Source: Solanum dulcamara (taxonomy: Eukaryota; Streptophyta; Magnoliopsida; Solanales; Solanaceae). From it: DNA of 64,000 nt. The position numbers and the translations under genes are program-made. Below the pieces are notes generated by a model that saw nothing but the letters and a program-made list of their open reading frames with translations, did no database searches and was not told the origin of the DNA. The stretch is from positions 67,936,144-68,000,143 of the forward strand of contig NC_077244.1 in NCBI RefSeq assembly GCF_947179165.1. The letters are read 5' to 3'. Shown one piece after another: positions 22,901-34,511 of this stretch (position 1 is the stretch's first letter; each line of letters opens with the position of its first letter).

Positions 22901-24024
22901 TCAAAAGCAAACTGGTAGTTACCATTTGCAGCAAACAATTGCTTGACTATTTGCAATTAGTTTGTTAAGTAAATTTCAGGTAGTTATCCACCTACATACT
23001 GCTATTTGATAAACTCAAGATCTAAGACTAGTAAGATACCTGAGAGATATGATATTCAGGACCATTAGTGAGTGAGAAGGTAACAAATCCTTGTGATTGG
23101 TCAGCTTCTTCTGTTGGGAAAATGATCGAATAAGGGATTTACAAGATGCTTGAAATAAATTTAGTAAAACATAACCTTAATAGTTCAAGGTTATTAAATC
23201 ACTCACGAAGAACTGGCTTAGTCCAACAAGGCTTTAGGGATGCACCATCCTTTATCCAAGGGCCAGTTCCCAGGCTCTGCTTACTGGTGCTATGGATAGA
23301 TATATCAGAATCCACCTTCATCGAGAGGAAAAGGGCCAAACAAAATCAGAAATGTCCAAACAATTACACAAAGAATATCACATAATCAAATGTTGACAGT
23401 AGACACTGTTTTATCTGTGTTTTTGGCATAATCATATAGAATCTCCATATGCAGAAATTAATAAGATAAATCTTTTTAGCTAAGGCTAAGCCAAACAACA
23501 CGGGATCTTTCAGGAAACTATGAAGTCTACTTGGTAACAGCTGCGAAAGTTTGCTACAACTGCCCGCTGGAAGCTGGTGAGATTTTTTGTTGATAGAAAA
23601 TACTATAAAGTGTTGTGCTATCTCATATCTGGCGAGCTTTACAAAACAAGTTAAATACTGCGTGACTAGATTCATTTCCAACAATATAATGAAATCCAGA
23701 AACATGATAGAATTAGGATCAGCGCCGGAGTAAAATCTAAAGCAGCAGCAGCAGAACAAATATCTCAACAAAGCATCAATCGACAAAAATGAAGAGCAGC
23801 AGCAAGTGTAATAATGCAGTTGGAAAGGCCACTAATGGAGATATACAAATCAACCGGAACCAAAAGGAGCATAACATCAAATGAACTCAAAAATCAAATA
23901 GTTAGAGCATGAATATGAGAGGAATTACTGGATAAAAGTGATCCCTCGTGATCATGTTGCCGAGCATTACAAACATAGTAACAGTAAGAACACCAGCAAC
24001 AATTTGTCTCGGATCCACTGCCAT
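19978..24024 (-). CDS. MSR2: MANNAN SYNTHESIS RELATED (MSR)-type GT106 / O-fucosyltransferase-family protein
   Basis: Golgi type II membrane protein of the plant O-fucosyltransferase-like group (CAZy GT106). In Arabidopsis MSR1/MSR2 promote (gluco)mannan synthesis in the cell wall. Minus-strand exons, in order of translation: 24024-23929, 23315-23207, 23110-23040, 22064-21979, 21005-20426, 20256-19978. They total 1221 nt, 406 aa plus TAG, in frame throughout. A single hydrophobic anchor sits at residues about 8-25. Motifs shared with the Arabidopsis proteins include PDIRGSKPGD, RLATYFPSVN, LELQPEVNE, FIAVDLRIDILEKK, LFPKTYTK and the C-terminal AYSCFC. The start is the first ATG in frame with the anchor. 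It is convergent with the MTPC4-like gene. MSR1 and MSR2 cannot be separated by sequence alone; the symbol rests on the gene neighbourhood. Confidence 0.93.
21553..21680. repeat. Au-type SINE copy in MSR intron 4
   Basis: The sequence from AACAACAACATACCCAATGT to GTTTCCGATCGACCCTCGGC is a second copy of the family seen at 3765, in the same orientation on the plus strand. Confidence 0.7.
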
Positions 24025-24305
24025 TTCTCACGGATCCACAAAAGCTCTGTTCACAAGGAATCAAATATGGAAGAAGAAGTTGAAGGTAAAGTGTGCACAG
24101 AGCAACATGGAGCAGCAACTTACAGTGTAAACGTGGGAGTTTTATATATAAAATGAATTATTAGAACTTAGAAGCAAGAAAAAACTAAAAATCCGGCGCG
24201 ACAAATCGCTACTTATAGTAATAAAGTAGAATTAGCAGCAAGTGTAGTAGTGTTATTTGTTGTAATTTAACAAGTTGGATTAATTTAGGGCCAAATGGGA
24301 CAAGG

Positions 24306-24330
24306 ACGGACAGACAGACAGACAGACAGA
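24306..24330. repeat. (GACA)n microsatellite
   Basis: About five to six consecutive GACA units lie some 280 bp upstream of the MSR start codon. Confidence 0.9.
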
Positions 24331-24839
24331 GTGGCGCTCCATTTTTATTTTTATTTTTATTTGTTGACGTCCATTTTTCTACCACCGACACTTCTTTTGA
24401 AAACGATTCAGCGCCTAAACACAACGCCGTTATCTTTCCGGTCCAAAATTATTATTATTATTATCAAGAGCTAAGTATTAAAGACACTTTAAATTCGGCA
24501 ATTATTAGTTTTTTTTATATTTGAACTAGTGACAATTTTAAAAATACTTCTTTGCTTGGCTAATTGAATTTAAATACATCTCAATCTTGCACTATTGGTG
24601 AAATACATCCTTAATTTCTCGTCAAGTTTAGGAGTGTTTTCAACACTTCCTCGGCTTTTTATTAAGAATCGCATGTTCCTATAAGAGTTTAAAACTACTT
24701 GCTATGTCCTGCGGCATATTGGGGGTGTATCTAAATTTACTTAGTCAAGTAGATGAATGTTTTTAAGCATGTTAATAGTTTAAGGATGAAATTAATAATT
24801 TGCGCCAAGTTCAGAAGGTGTTTTCGATACTTTTTTTAA

Positions 24840-25089
24840 TACTCCTTCCATCCTAATTTGTGTGAGACTGTTTGATCAGATACAAATTTAAGAAATAAGA
24901 AAAGATTTTGTTATATTACCAAATCGCACTTACTTTTAATTGACTTTTTTTCACGTTAAAGTGTTAAGTGAAATCCAATAAAAATAAAATGAAGATAATG
25001 CCATTAAATAATTGTCAAATAAAAAATGACATTTTTTTGAGACCAAAAAAATAATAATAATGTCACACAAATTGAAACCAAAGGAATAC
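24840..25089. repeat. Stowaway-type MITE
   Basis: The left end TACTCCTTCCATCCTAATTT is mirrored at the right end, whose reverse complement begins TATTCCTTTGGTTTCAATTT. Both continue into GTGTGA, giving terminal inverted repeats of about 25 bp bounded by TA, the Stowaway/Tc1-mariner target. No ORF is present. Confidence 0.8.
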
Positions 25090-25767
25090 TAATTTTGAGC
25101 ATATATTATGGAAATGTAAGGGGGGAAAATCATCAGACTATAGGTATTGCTGCTTTTTTTCTTTGATTTTTTTTTTTACAAATATTGTGTTTTATAGTAA
25201 TAATTTTTTATTTAATTTAAATAAGTACATATTGCTCAAAAATAAAATTAAAGAACCTAGATCTGCTTACTTTGGCATTCCTTGCTAGTCATTCTTTAGA
25301 CAAATTATTAATACTCTCACAATCCCAATTTAATGTAAACACTTTTCTTTTTAATATCTCCAAAAAAAATAATGTAATATTTTATATTTAGAAATAATTT
25401 AATTTTTTATTTTCATTTTTATTAATGATGACGCATTGTGAAATCATAATGTCCAATAGCTTTATAATAATGGTTGAATCTACTATTACCTTGTCAATGA
25501 TTTATAGCCAATTAGTCGTATTTATTTTAGATTACAATTCTTTTAAAAAAAAAGAACTTTTTTGTCTCAATTTGGATGTCGATTTATCAATCTTTTTAAA
25601 ATACATTTTACATAACTACAACTTGTTAAATTAAGAATATTTAAAAAGTACATGTGCAACAACATTATGATAAAAATGTAATTTAAATTCTAACAATGTC
25701 ATGTAACGTGGAACTGAAGGAGATTGGACGGGACAGTCGTGTGGGTCAATTCGAATTCATGAGAGAT

Positions 25768-25770
25768 TAA

Positions 25771-25824
<54 letters not shown>
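25768..25824. repeat. (AT)n microsatellite
   Basis: A long, almost uninterrupted AT dinucleotide run follows AGAGATTAAAG. Confidence 0.9.
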
Positions 25825-25831
<7 letters not shown>

Positions 25832-26726
25832 TATAAAGAAAAAAACACAACTATTTAAATAGTTGTGTCTCTTTAGCATTATAAAAAGGGGTTTCACAGA
25901 AAAAATCAAGGTATCTTTTCATTTTTTGCAAATTAAAAAGAGCATACACTTATTCTGTTTTTTCTCCTTCTTCCTTCTCCAATTCTTGTAAAGTTTCAAG
26001 TGAAGATTCTTATGAAGATTTCTTCTACGAAAAGCGAATAACTGTAACAGATACGTGATTATAGACTGTGGCTTTATATGGTGTAGTTTGTATCAGTATG
26101 TGATTACACTGTTAGACTAGTGAAACAATATTCAGTGATTCTGCAAATTATGTGTTTGATTAGATTCTTCAGGAACAAACCAAACAACATCTATCCACCA
26201 GAGTTGCACGTCATCTCCGACGTTCGATAATTGAAAATTTTAGTAATCGTACAATTATTGTATAGAAATTAAAATAAATATATATGTAGAAAGAGACGGT
26301 GAAAGGAGAAATATTCATTCGTCTCAAATTATCTATTGTATTTCTCCTTTACATATTGTTGATGAAATTACAAGATTACAAATTACAGTTGAAAAATAAA
26401 ATGAAGAAAATAAATTCATTTCTTGGCTGAGGCGCGGATATCTCGCTCTCTTTAAAGAGATTCAAGGCCACTGCAGCAAATCTTTTCACCGATTCAGCAC
26501 TAGTCCTCTTAAATTGTCCCCTCCAGGATACAACAATCTTATCACAAAGTGTAACTCAACAAACTCTGGACAAGAGTTGAATTTAAAGATCCACAAAAAA
26601 GAACACCTTCCTTCAACTAATAAGAACTCAATGTTTCTTGCATTTCAAAACAAAGAAGACCTTTCTATTTATTGGAGAGGAAAGCATTCAAAAGATGAAA
26701 AAAATAATAGAATGTCATCATTAACA

Positions 26727-26851
26727 TTTAGTGCACTATTTACTAGTGATAATTATGTTAAAAGAAACTATCATTTAGTGCACCACTTACGAGTGATAAT
26801 TATGTTAAAAGAAATTATTATTTAGTGCACCACTTACTAGAGATAATTATG
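26727..26851. repeat. 47-bp tandem repeat, about 2.7 units
   Basis: Each unit starts TTTAGTGCAC and contains AGTGATAATTATGTTAAAAG; the third unit is incomplete. Differences between units are single bases. Confidence 0.8.
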
Positions 26852-27464
26852 TTTAGAAAAAACATAATGAATTGAGCAATATATGCACTAATGCAAAATA
26901 GAATAAAGATGACATTAGATGACATCACTGTCAATGGCTAGAAACAAAAGAAAATGTGGCAATGTAAAATTGTAATTTAATAAAATATTAAAATGCCATA
27001 CTAACACATATCTTTTTAAAAAACTTAATTAAAAAGGATTTTTTCGATAATTTTGCCCTTATTTTTGTCGTAAAATATGGTCTCTTCATTAAATATTTAC
27101 TCTATTGAAGTGTTTGGACTATTTTAAAACAATTGCTAATATTAAAGACAAATAAAAAAAAAATTATCTTAAATTTTTTAAAATAACTAATAATTTGAAA
27201 TAATTATTTTTAAAAGATTAAGACAAATAATATATCTATCTATTTTTTGGACAAAGAAAAGAGAATACTTATAAAAGAGGACAGAAAACAAGGCAACGGT
27301 TGTTGAGTGAGGTCGATTGGCTGCCTCATTGAAAAGGTTAGGTGTGCGGACTTATTCGGTCTTCAACACCTATCGATATATTTGGACGGTCCAATATCTA
27401 GCGAAATATATTTTAATATAACTTATATAAATCACATAATATAAAGGGTTAGTTATTATTTTTT

Positions 27465-27705
27465 TTTATTTTTTAATTTACAAAAATTCCTTGAAATCAT
27501 GGTAATCCAGATACATTAATTTAGTAATTCGGATATATTAATTTAGAGTAATCCGGATACATTAATTGGAGTTTTATGTATCAACAGGTAATATTTAAAA
27601 CATGATACATTGAACATAGAGATAATTTATGAGCCAGAATTAATGTATCTAGAATACTGAATTAATGTATCCGGATGGAAAGAAGAGATTTTTGTAATTC
27701 TTTGA
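27465..27705. repeat. Foldback repeat with ATACATTAATT motifs
   Basis: The left half carries CCAGATACATTAATTT and the right half its complement, ATTAATGTATCCGGATGG. CAAAAATTCC / TTTTTGTAATTC lie near the ends. This is consistent with a degenerate MITE. Confidence 0.5.
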
Positions 27706-28539
27706 AATGGATGAGAGTAATGAAAAATATGGTAAATAAGGGAGTGTAATTAGATAATTTTTTCTAAATTATATTTTGATTTTTATTTAAAATTAATTTT
27801 CACATTTTAAAAATTAATTCACAATTTTTTTTGGTCCAAATTCACATAAAAAAAATCATAATTTCCTCATTCCACCAATATGGGACTTAACAAAGACACA
27901 TATTATTACTTTAGTTTCACTCCCAGCAATTATTCCTTTGATTGAATAACTACAGATATTTCTTGTTCATACTCTTTTCTTCTTCATTTTACTCTAATCT
28001 ATATTTGAAAAAAAAAGAAAAAAAGAAAAATCTTCTAGTTACATCACATACTTTATCTGTTCTTCCAAGAATGTGGGAATGTCCTTTCTTAAAATCAATC
28101 AAATCCATCACATTTTCAAATATAGTAGATTACAACTAAAATTCTTGTTATATGCTTTTTTCGTTCTAGCTTCAATGTTTCTTCCATTTGTTTGAAAAGT
28201 AGACATAAAACTAGTTGTGAAAATCACTATATTGTAAAAGTGAGTTTTATCGTCAACTTTTTTATATACAAATAGTGAGAAGAGTGCAGTGTAAGAAAAT
28301 TATATTTTGAAGAAAAAAAGAGAGGATATAATTTCATTGAAGTACAAATAAGATGATTCCTTTGGAACAATTAGACATCTAAATATACAAAATATAATAA
28401 GATGGTTTGTTTTTTCTTGTGATTTTTTTTCCAGGTTGATACAAAAGAAATTAATGATGAAATCCATAATCATTGTATCATGTTATTTTGTTGTCATATT
28501 TTTGTGCTACCATGCTTCAAATTCTTCTCTTTTCTTTCG

Positions 28540-28650
28540 AGAAAGGATTATCGAAAACAACCTCTCTACCCCACAAAAGACAGATCTGTGTACATTCGAC
28601 CCTTCCCAAATCCCACTTGTAGAATCACACTACTGGGTATGTTGTTAAAA
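28540..28650. repeat. Au-type SINE copy, opposite orientation
   Basis: The order is reversed relative to the copy at 3765: AACAACCTCTCTACCCCACA is followed by CCCACTTGTAGAATCACACT and GGGTATGTTGTT. Confidence 0.65.
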
Positions 28651-28863
28651 TTAATAACAAAATTCCTTGCACGCAATCACAATACTCCTAAATGCCCAAG
28701 TATTTCTTTGTTTTTTTTGAACAAAATCAAACCAAACCAAATATTATCGAGAAATGGCAATTAGGAAGAAATGAGCCTAGAAATGACAATATGTACACTT
28801 GTAAAACTTACATACCAAGAGCTGGTAACAGATAACAAAAGAGTTGACACAATGAACAACTAA

Positions 28864-31800
28864 CTAGCCTGATTGAGGCTGAGAAGATAAATACTCTTTC
28901 ACCATCAAGATTTCACTGCACAGCTTTTTAGGCACTTGTTGTAATGCTTTTCCTTCTTGCCAGGCTTGTCCTACCATCACTCCCGGGCCCGCATGACGTA
29001 TATATATGACTATCTCATCGTTAAATGGCCATGGATGCTCCGCTGAGATGTTAGAACACCTCAATTAGGTAAGTAATAAACTGCACTAAACGAAACAACA
29101 AAGAAAACTCTGCACGTATTGTATTTCTTTAGTAGCAACATTTAACAATCTAATCGAGTAAGAAACCTACAGCATCTCAACCCCCCCCCCCCCTTTTTAT
29201 TTTCTATGGGAATTGGAAGAAAAACAGAAGCACTAGTAGATTTGGTAGCTGACAGTCAGAGATGACAGTGAAAGCAAGAGGAGCATTTAAAGGTCTCTAA
29301 GGTTGACCTACACAGAAACTTCATGCATAAGATTTTTATTGGTAATATCCATGACATAGAGAACATAGTGGGATCATAGGGTCTACGAAGTTTTCCCTGC
29401 CAGGAACTGACTAGATAAGGTTTTGAACTAGCCAACTTGGCAATACAAAGAAAATGAAATCCAAACAACTATAGGACTCACTACCAAGCCTGGTATTTCA
29501 GGATATGTAAATCAGTAGGGAAACAATTGTTCAAGAATGGCTAAGCTAGATAGGCCACTGAAGTGCAAGAAAATAACAATAAAACACAAACTGCATATGG
29601 GGCTATTGGGCAATATGTGGTTTGCATGAGAAGCTCTCTAACCCTGTTCAACAAGAAGCCTGAAGTCTGATGCAATAACTCTCACCTGGCTTGGGGAAAC
29701 CATGAGGAAAATCAGGGAGATCCAAGATTCCATCTTTGAATTCATATGCTAAATCACAAGGCTCTTCTGTAGACATTACTTCTTTGAGTTCACTATGCGT
29801 AAAGTACAAAGGATAAAATGACTTTGAGAGCCCAGAGAAAACTGATTCGCCTGCATAATGTGGATGATTGGTTAAGAAAATATACTAAGCAAATCAATTG
29901 TGCAGCAATCATATCATTATTTAATCAATGGTTAGTATGGAACCTAATAAGCTGATTATTGTATGTTGCCTAAATCTAATATATTGTTCCTGACCGTTAT
30001 CAGACATATACTCCTTCCATTTTCATTTTATGTGACTTGGTTTGACAATTTGACTGAGGCACAAAATTTAAGAAAGTAAGGAAGATTTTTTAATCTTGTG
30101 GTCCTAAACTAAGGGTGTGTTTGGTAAAATGTTTTCTGATTTCTCATGTTCAGTTGGTGAAGATTTTTGGAAAATATTTTCTCCAAGAAAACAAGTTCCT
30201 TAAAAATGAGGAAAATGAATTCCCTAGTGCAAGTAGAGAAAACAAGTTCCACAAGCGGCATTTTCTATTGATTCTGCCCTTTCCACAGACAAACATACCT
30301 CATCTTCACCCCATAGCCCTCATCCCAACCACCTCACAACTTACCCCTACTCCACCTCCCATAATATTTGTCTAGAGTATATACAAATGCTTTTAGAACA
30401 AAGTTTTTTGCTTACATACCAAACACAAGATAATAAGTAAGAAATCCACTTATTTTCTTAGAAAACATTTTCCTTCATACTGAACACACACCCTAAATAC
30501 GTGAGTAATGTACCAAAATACCAATTGAATCTTGTGGTCTTAAACACGTCACATGGGATGTTGGAATGAAAGAGTTACTAAATATAGAAAGTGGCATCAT
30601 TTCCAAATGGACTAAAATGGAAAGTAAAATACGTAATTTAAAGCAGAGGGAGTATCATATTTCTGAGATTGCTGTCTTCATAATAATAAAGCAGCATTTC
30701 CAAGAGAGCATAATACTCGACATGTAAACAGGCAAGTAACAAACTGCAAAAGAATTCTCAACATTACTACTGAGTAACAAAATGCAAAAGAATTCTCAAG
30801 ATTACTACAGAGTAACAAAATGAAAAAAGCTTGAAACATAGAACTTTCTCTGGAGAAAAATAATTCAAAACAAAATGTTGTTGGCGTATAGCTGAAGATA
30901 GCTCTTAATTAACTTACTAATGAGTCGTCCGTATGCCTTCCCATCACCAGTGCGAAATACAACCTGGCATAAAAATTAGTTCATGAACTCAAGTATTAGC
31001 ACCAAATTACCAGAGTAGAATACCTCCAAAAATCAGTCCAAAAGACACCAGTTAAGGGGTATAACCTTTTTGAAGAAATTTAACCAGGCAATCTGCAGTG
31101 GCCCTGTTGACATTTCGAAGTATCTTAAAATCATTCACTGAATATTGAATTGAAAATGACATACACTGGTATGTTATTAACAGCAAGTGGAATACAGGCC
31201 CCGTTAGAGAAGTAGGACAGGTTGCATCAAGGATCTAAAGATCATATAGCACAACCATCAGACTCTCCCTCTATGACTACCCTCACCCCAAATCAAATAT
31301 GTGAATTATCAGTCAAAATCCCTCTAGAGTACATTGTGACTTTCAAAATCTGGTTCATCTTATTGCTTGAAACATCATATGCTAAGGGCAAATAGAAGAA
31401 AGACCAGACCACCAATCTTGGCTAAACCTGGACAGCATTTTATCATGGTCCAGTATTATTAGAAACATAAATCGGAGCATAGAACTATTTGGATCATGAA
31501 ATGACAAAAATCAAGATAAGTAACCTCCGCTCGTTCGGCACTTCCAAAATTCAGCAACTGTATCAGTATTTCCAGTTGCTAGCAAGCTAGATGCACTTTT
31601 CTCTACCAGTTTTTGATTATCGTACCGTGTGCCAGCTATCCCCCAGGCTTGTGATATCAACCTGCTTGAAGTTAAATTAAGGATATGAGGAGCTACTGTA
31701 GCACTAACAATTGTGTGCTATGTTATGTTACAAAAGCTGACTACCCCTAGGATGGGTTATCTTTAAAAAAGACATAAATCTCTTGAAGTGTGAACATAAT

Positions 31801-32964
31801 GATATGTTTGAGATGTAAAGATATGTAATGAACATAGCAAGATTCTTGGTGGGGGGAGGAGGCGATAATCATGCTGTTGCTTATAGTTGAAGATCCTCCC
31901 CACTTTAAGCAATTGTCAACTTCATCACAGTAGGTATTCTATGATTCTACTAGCTAATAAAATCCATAAAAGCAAGTCTTTATCATAAATTTATAATAGC
32001 CATAGATCACAACGCAAAAGGATGGCCAGAGGGTTTAGATAGCAGGGGAGTAATATCTCAAAATGTCTAACCATGAACGCAGTAAAGAAAAGCCAATAGT
32101 CCCTCCAATTTATACAGCTAACGTTTACTTTCCTCTAATCAAATGTTTCATAGAATAAACTCTCACTTCTTTCAAGAATTCAAAATCATTCAAATTTAAC
32201 CAAAATGTAGTTTTCCTTATGACACTGGTGTCACCTTGCCTATTAACGTAATACTATCTTCTACTCTTATCAATATAGTATATAAGTCATTCTATCCTAT
32301 TAAACTTCATACTCTCAGTCCAATCATACAAAAGGGACAGAGGGAATACTCTCTGCTTCATGAAGCACAAGTCATAAAGGCAAAAGAAGTAAGGAAACCA
32401 AGTAACAGAAAGACCTTGGGTTAAGCAAGGACAACAGCCTGTGCCTCCTTTCCTCTGGAATATCCTCAATTTTCTTCCTAATCACACAACAAATAACAAG
32501 ATTAATGAGACTAAATAATTCTTTAATTGCTACTATGCATCAAATCTACTAATCGACTATCAAAACAAGTCAGTAATAGAGATTCACCAGAGATAAGAAG
32601 CGGGATTATAAGAAGATGGGTCCAAAGGAATAAGCTCCATGGGAGGGTCGAGGAAGGTGACTACATCCTGTTCGTCCAAGTACACTATCTTGCCATTCGG
32701 TAACACTTGGTAGGGTTTTTCATCCCACGGTGAGGCAGAGCTGGAGAATGAAGACGAACTTGCTCGTACGGCGGCGCTGTGGTTTGCCAGAAGCGAAATT
32801 GACAGAGACCTCAAAGTGCCGGACGGAAGAGCTGAGCCAAACTTTGTGGAACAGAAATGGAAAGCTGGCTGCCGAATTTGGCAAGTGATTATTTTTGGGG
32901 AGAAGACCGCGAGGCTAAGGGCGAACGCCTTCTCTGGGGCAGCTGCTGCCTGAGGATACTGCAT
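28864..32964 (-). CDS. Conserved plant protein of unknown function, probably organelle-targeted
   Basis: I do not recognise a named family. Minus-strand exons, in order of translation: 32964-32588, 32477-32415, 31661-31525, 31103-31066, 30963-30918, 29850-29686, 29042-28864. They sum to 1005 nt, 334 aa plus TAG, and every GT-AG join keeps frame, which strongly supports a real gene. The first 85 residues are rich in Ala, Ser and Leu with few acidic residues and a long serine run, as in a plastid or mitochondrial transit peptide. The mature part carries DEKPYQVLPNGKIVYLDEQD, then LDPPMELIPLDPSSYNPA, a charged EERRHRLLSLL segment, TSGGPLQIAWLNFF and a C-terminal RHAGPGVMVGQAWQEGKAL. No transmembrane segment is obvious. 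Intron 5 (29851-30917) holds a nested MITE pair. Function is not inferred. Confidence 0.85.
30009..30656. repeat. Stowaway MITE interrupted by a Tourist-like MITE
   Basis: The outer element has a CTCCTTCCATTTTCATTTTA left end and a GCAGAGGGAGTA right end, each bounded by TA. The inner element is described separately. Both lie in intron 5 of the unrecognised gene. Confidence 0.75.
30113..30493. repeat. Tourist/Harbinger-like MITE nested in the Stowaway element
   Basis: The ends are GGGTGTGTTTGGTA and its complement TACTGAACACACACCC (imperfect). Both are flanked by TAA, the 3-bp target duplication typical of PIF/Harbinger elements. The 86-aa ORF inside is not considered a gene. Confidence 0.75.
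30755..30830. repeat. About 42-bp direct repeat, two units
   Basis: GCAAAAGAATTCTCAA, then ATTACTAC-GAGTAACAAAATG, occurs twice in tandem in an intron. Confidence 0.8.
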
Positions 32965-34511
32965 TGTTAATGCCCAAGTTTAGCGCAGTGAAAGACATTC
33001 AAAAAGTGTTACATTTGTAACATACGTATTGCCTTTTATCTTATTTTTCACTCTTAATTTTACTTGTTATGGACCTTCTTTTTTTTTTTTCAACAGAAAT
33101 TATCATCTGTTAATTCAATTTTGGAATATTCTTTCCTAAAGAAAATTCAGGCGACAAAAAAGTTGAAAATTTAGCTACGTTATGACTTATGAGTTTCAAC
33201 ATCAAACCCTCTAAAGATAATAAAAAAATTGAAAACTTGGCTACGTTATGAGTTATAACATTAAACCTTCTAGGAATATATGTATATACAAACATAATAT
33301 GCTCTAGATATATAGACATATTTCAAATATCTTTAGAAACAACATCCATATTCAAAGTAGTATTCACGTTTTTCTTCAATATATCTATTATATCTTTCGC
33401 ATCACAAAAGACATAGTTTCCTCCATCCATGTTATATTGTTCTTTTTACCAATTTTCTTATTGCAAACGCTTTAGCAATCATAGTATGACGACTCACCAC
33501 GTCATCACGCCACATAAGCGACACGTAAGTGCCACATGGCACAAAGTTGTCCATGTGGAAGCCTTACATAGAAAAAATGTTAGTCCATAGTGGAAAGTTC
33601 TAAAGACATGAATTTGCATGAAAAATTCTTAGAACCTTCTAGTTGTGTAGAGTATTATAGATAGATGACTTATTTGTAAATATAGAGAGACTTGTATAGA
33701 AATTATTATTTGCACTTTAGCTCCTAGGAATTAGAATAAATAGAAGGGGTCATTCATTTGTACATCAATAAAGCAACAAGAAATCTTCCAAAGCAATATA
33801 CAAAACCTTCTTCATAAAAGTTCTCTTGTCTTTCTTATAATCTAGCATTCCCTTAGCGATCTAGCCAAAAAGTCTTAGATCTTAGTGAAAGTCTAAGTCC
33901 GTGACAATAAGCTTCCCAACGCCTGCCTTCTTTGATTCAAATTGTAACTTTGCATCAACAAATAATTCTCTTGAAAATTACCATTTTAAAAATACTCAAT
34001 CATTATATCAAGATATTCATTATATTCAAATAAAACTTCCGCCACTATATCTAGAGGGTCAGTTAGTTAGTTATTAAACCTTCAAGCATTTCTAGACTTT
34101 CGAGTATGCCACATTATTATTACCGTCAAATTTAGAACACTAGCAGAATTATAATTTTTTTTGTTGTACTAATCTTATCGTTCTACTACAAAGAAAAATC
34201 AATAGTATTAATAATCATTGTGACGTATACTATTATCTGCATAGTTTTCAAATATATAAATTTATTTTAAATTTTTTTAAAATTTCATATTCAAATTTAG
34301 TGTCAAAATTAAATTGTTAACTCTAAAAAAAAAAAGCGAAAAGTAACCCATGAGATGGTATAGAGGGAGTATAAAAGTAAAAATTTGGCCCATTTCCTTA
34401 TATTGACAGGTATTGTGCGCAGGTACTCATCTCATCCGTGACTACAAAACACAGCCGAGAGAGAGAAAGAGCACGAGCGATTCAGAAAGAGAAAGTAAAA
34501 GCAGCAAACAA
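32965..34511. other. Intergenic region between divergent genes
   Basis: The unrecognised gene and the ATP synthase epsilon gene diverge from this stretch, so it should contain both promoters. It has an imperfect 70-bp direct repeat at about 33155-33275 (containing TAGCTACGTTATGA and TGGCTACGTTATGA). A segment at about 33590-33905 with AGAACCTTCTAGTTGTG and AATAGAAGGGGTCATTC resembles a copia-type solo LTR. No partner LTR was found, so that label is tentative. Confidence 0.45.

Larger units (their letters stand above)
24025..28863. other. Repeat-rich AT-rich intergenic region
   Basis: This is the 5' flank of the MSR-like gene followed by 4.8 kb without a supported gene. It contains a (GACA)n tract (24306-24330), a Stowaway MITE (24840-25089), an (AT)n tract (about 25768-25824), a 47-bp tandem repeat (26727-26851), a foldback repeat (about 27465-27705) and an Au-type SINE (28540-28650). 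The segment at about 25855-26240 has a TATA-like TATAAAAAGG and transcript-like AT/CT-rich leader sequence. It may be part of an LTR, but no partner LTR was found in the window. Confidence 0.6.

Noticed and set aside
22500..23786. Minus-strand ORFs within the MSR-like gene
   Set aside because: They lie in introns 1 and 3, which the GT-AG model removes in frame, and have low-complexity composition.
25855..26240. TATA box and leader-like stretch, considered as a hidden gene, LTR or pararetrovirus promoter
   Set aside because: No open frame follows and no retroviral domain is nearby, so no claim is made beyond AT-rich intergenic DNA.
30115..30375. 86-aa plus-strand ORF
   Set aside because: It lies fully inside the Tourist-like MITE and ends in a proline/threonine-rich low-complexity stretch.
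33590..33905. Possible copia-type solo LTR or TRIM
   Set aside because: The wording resembles solanaceous LTR DNA, but no partner LTR, target duplication or primer-binding site could be paired with it inside the window.
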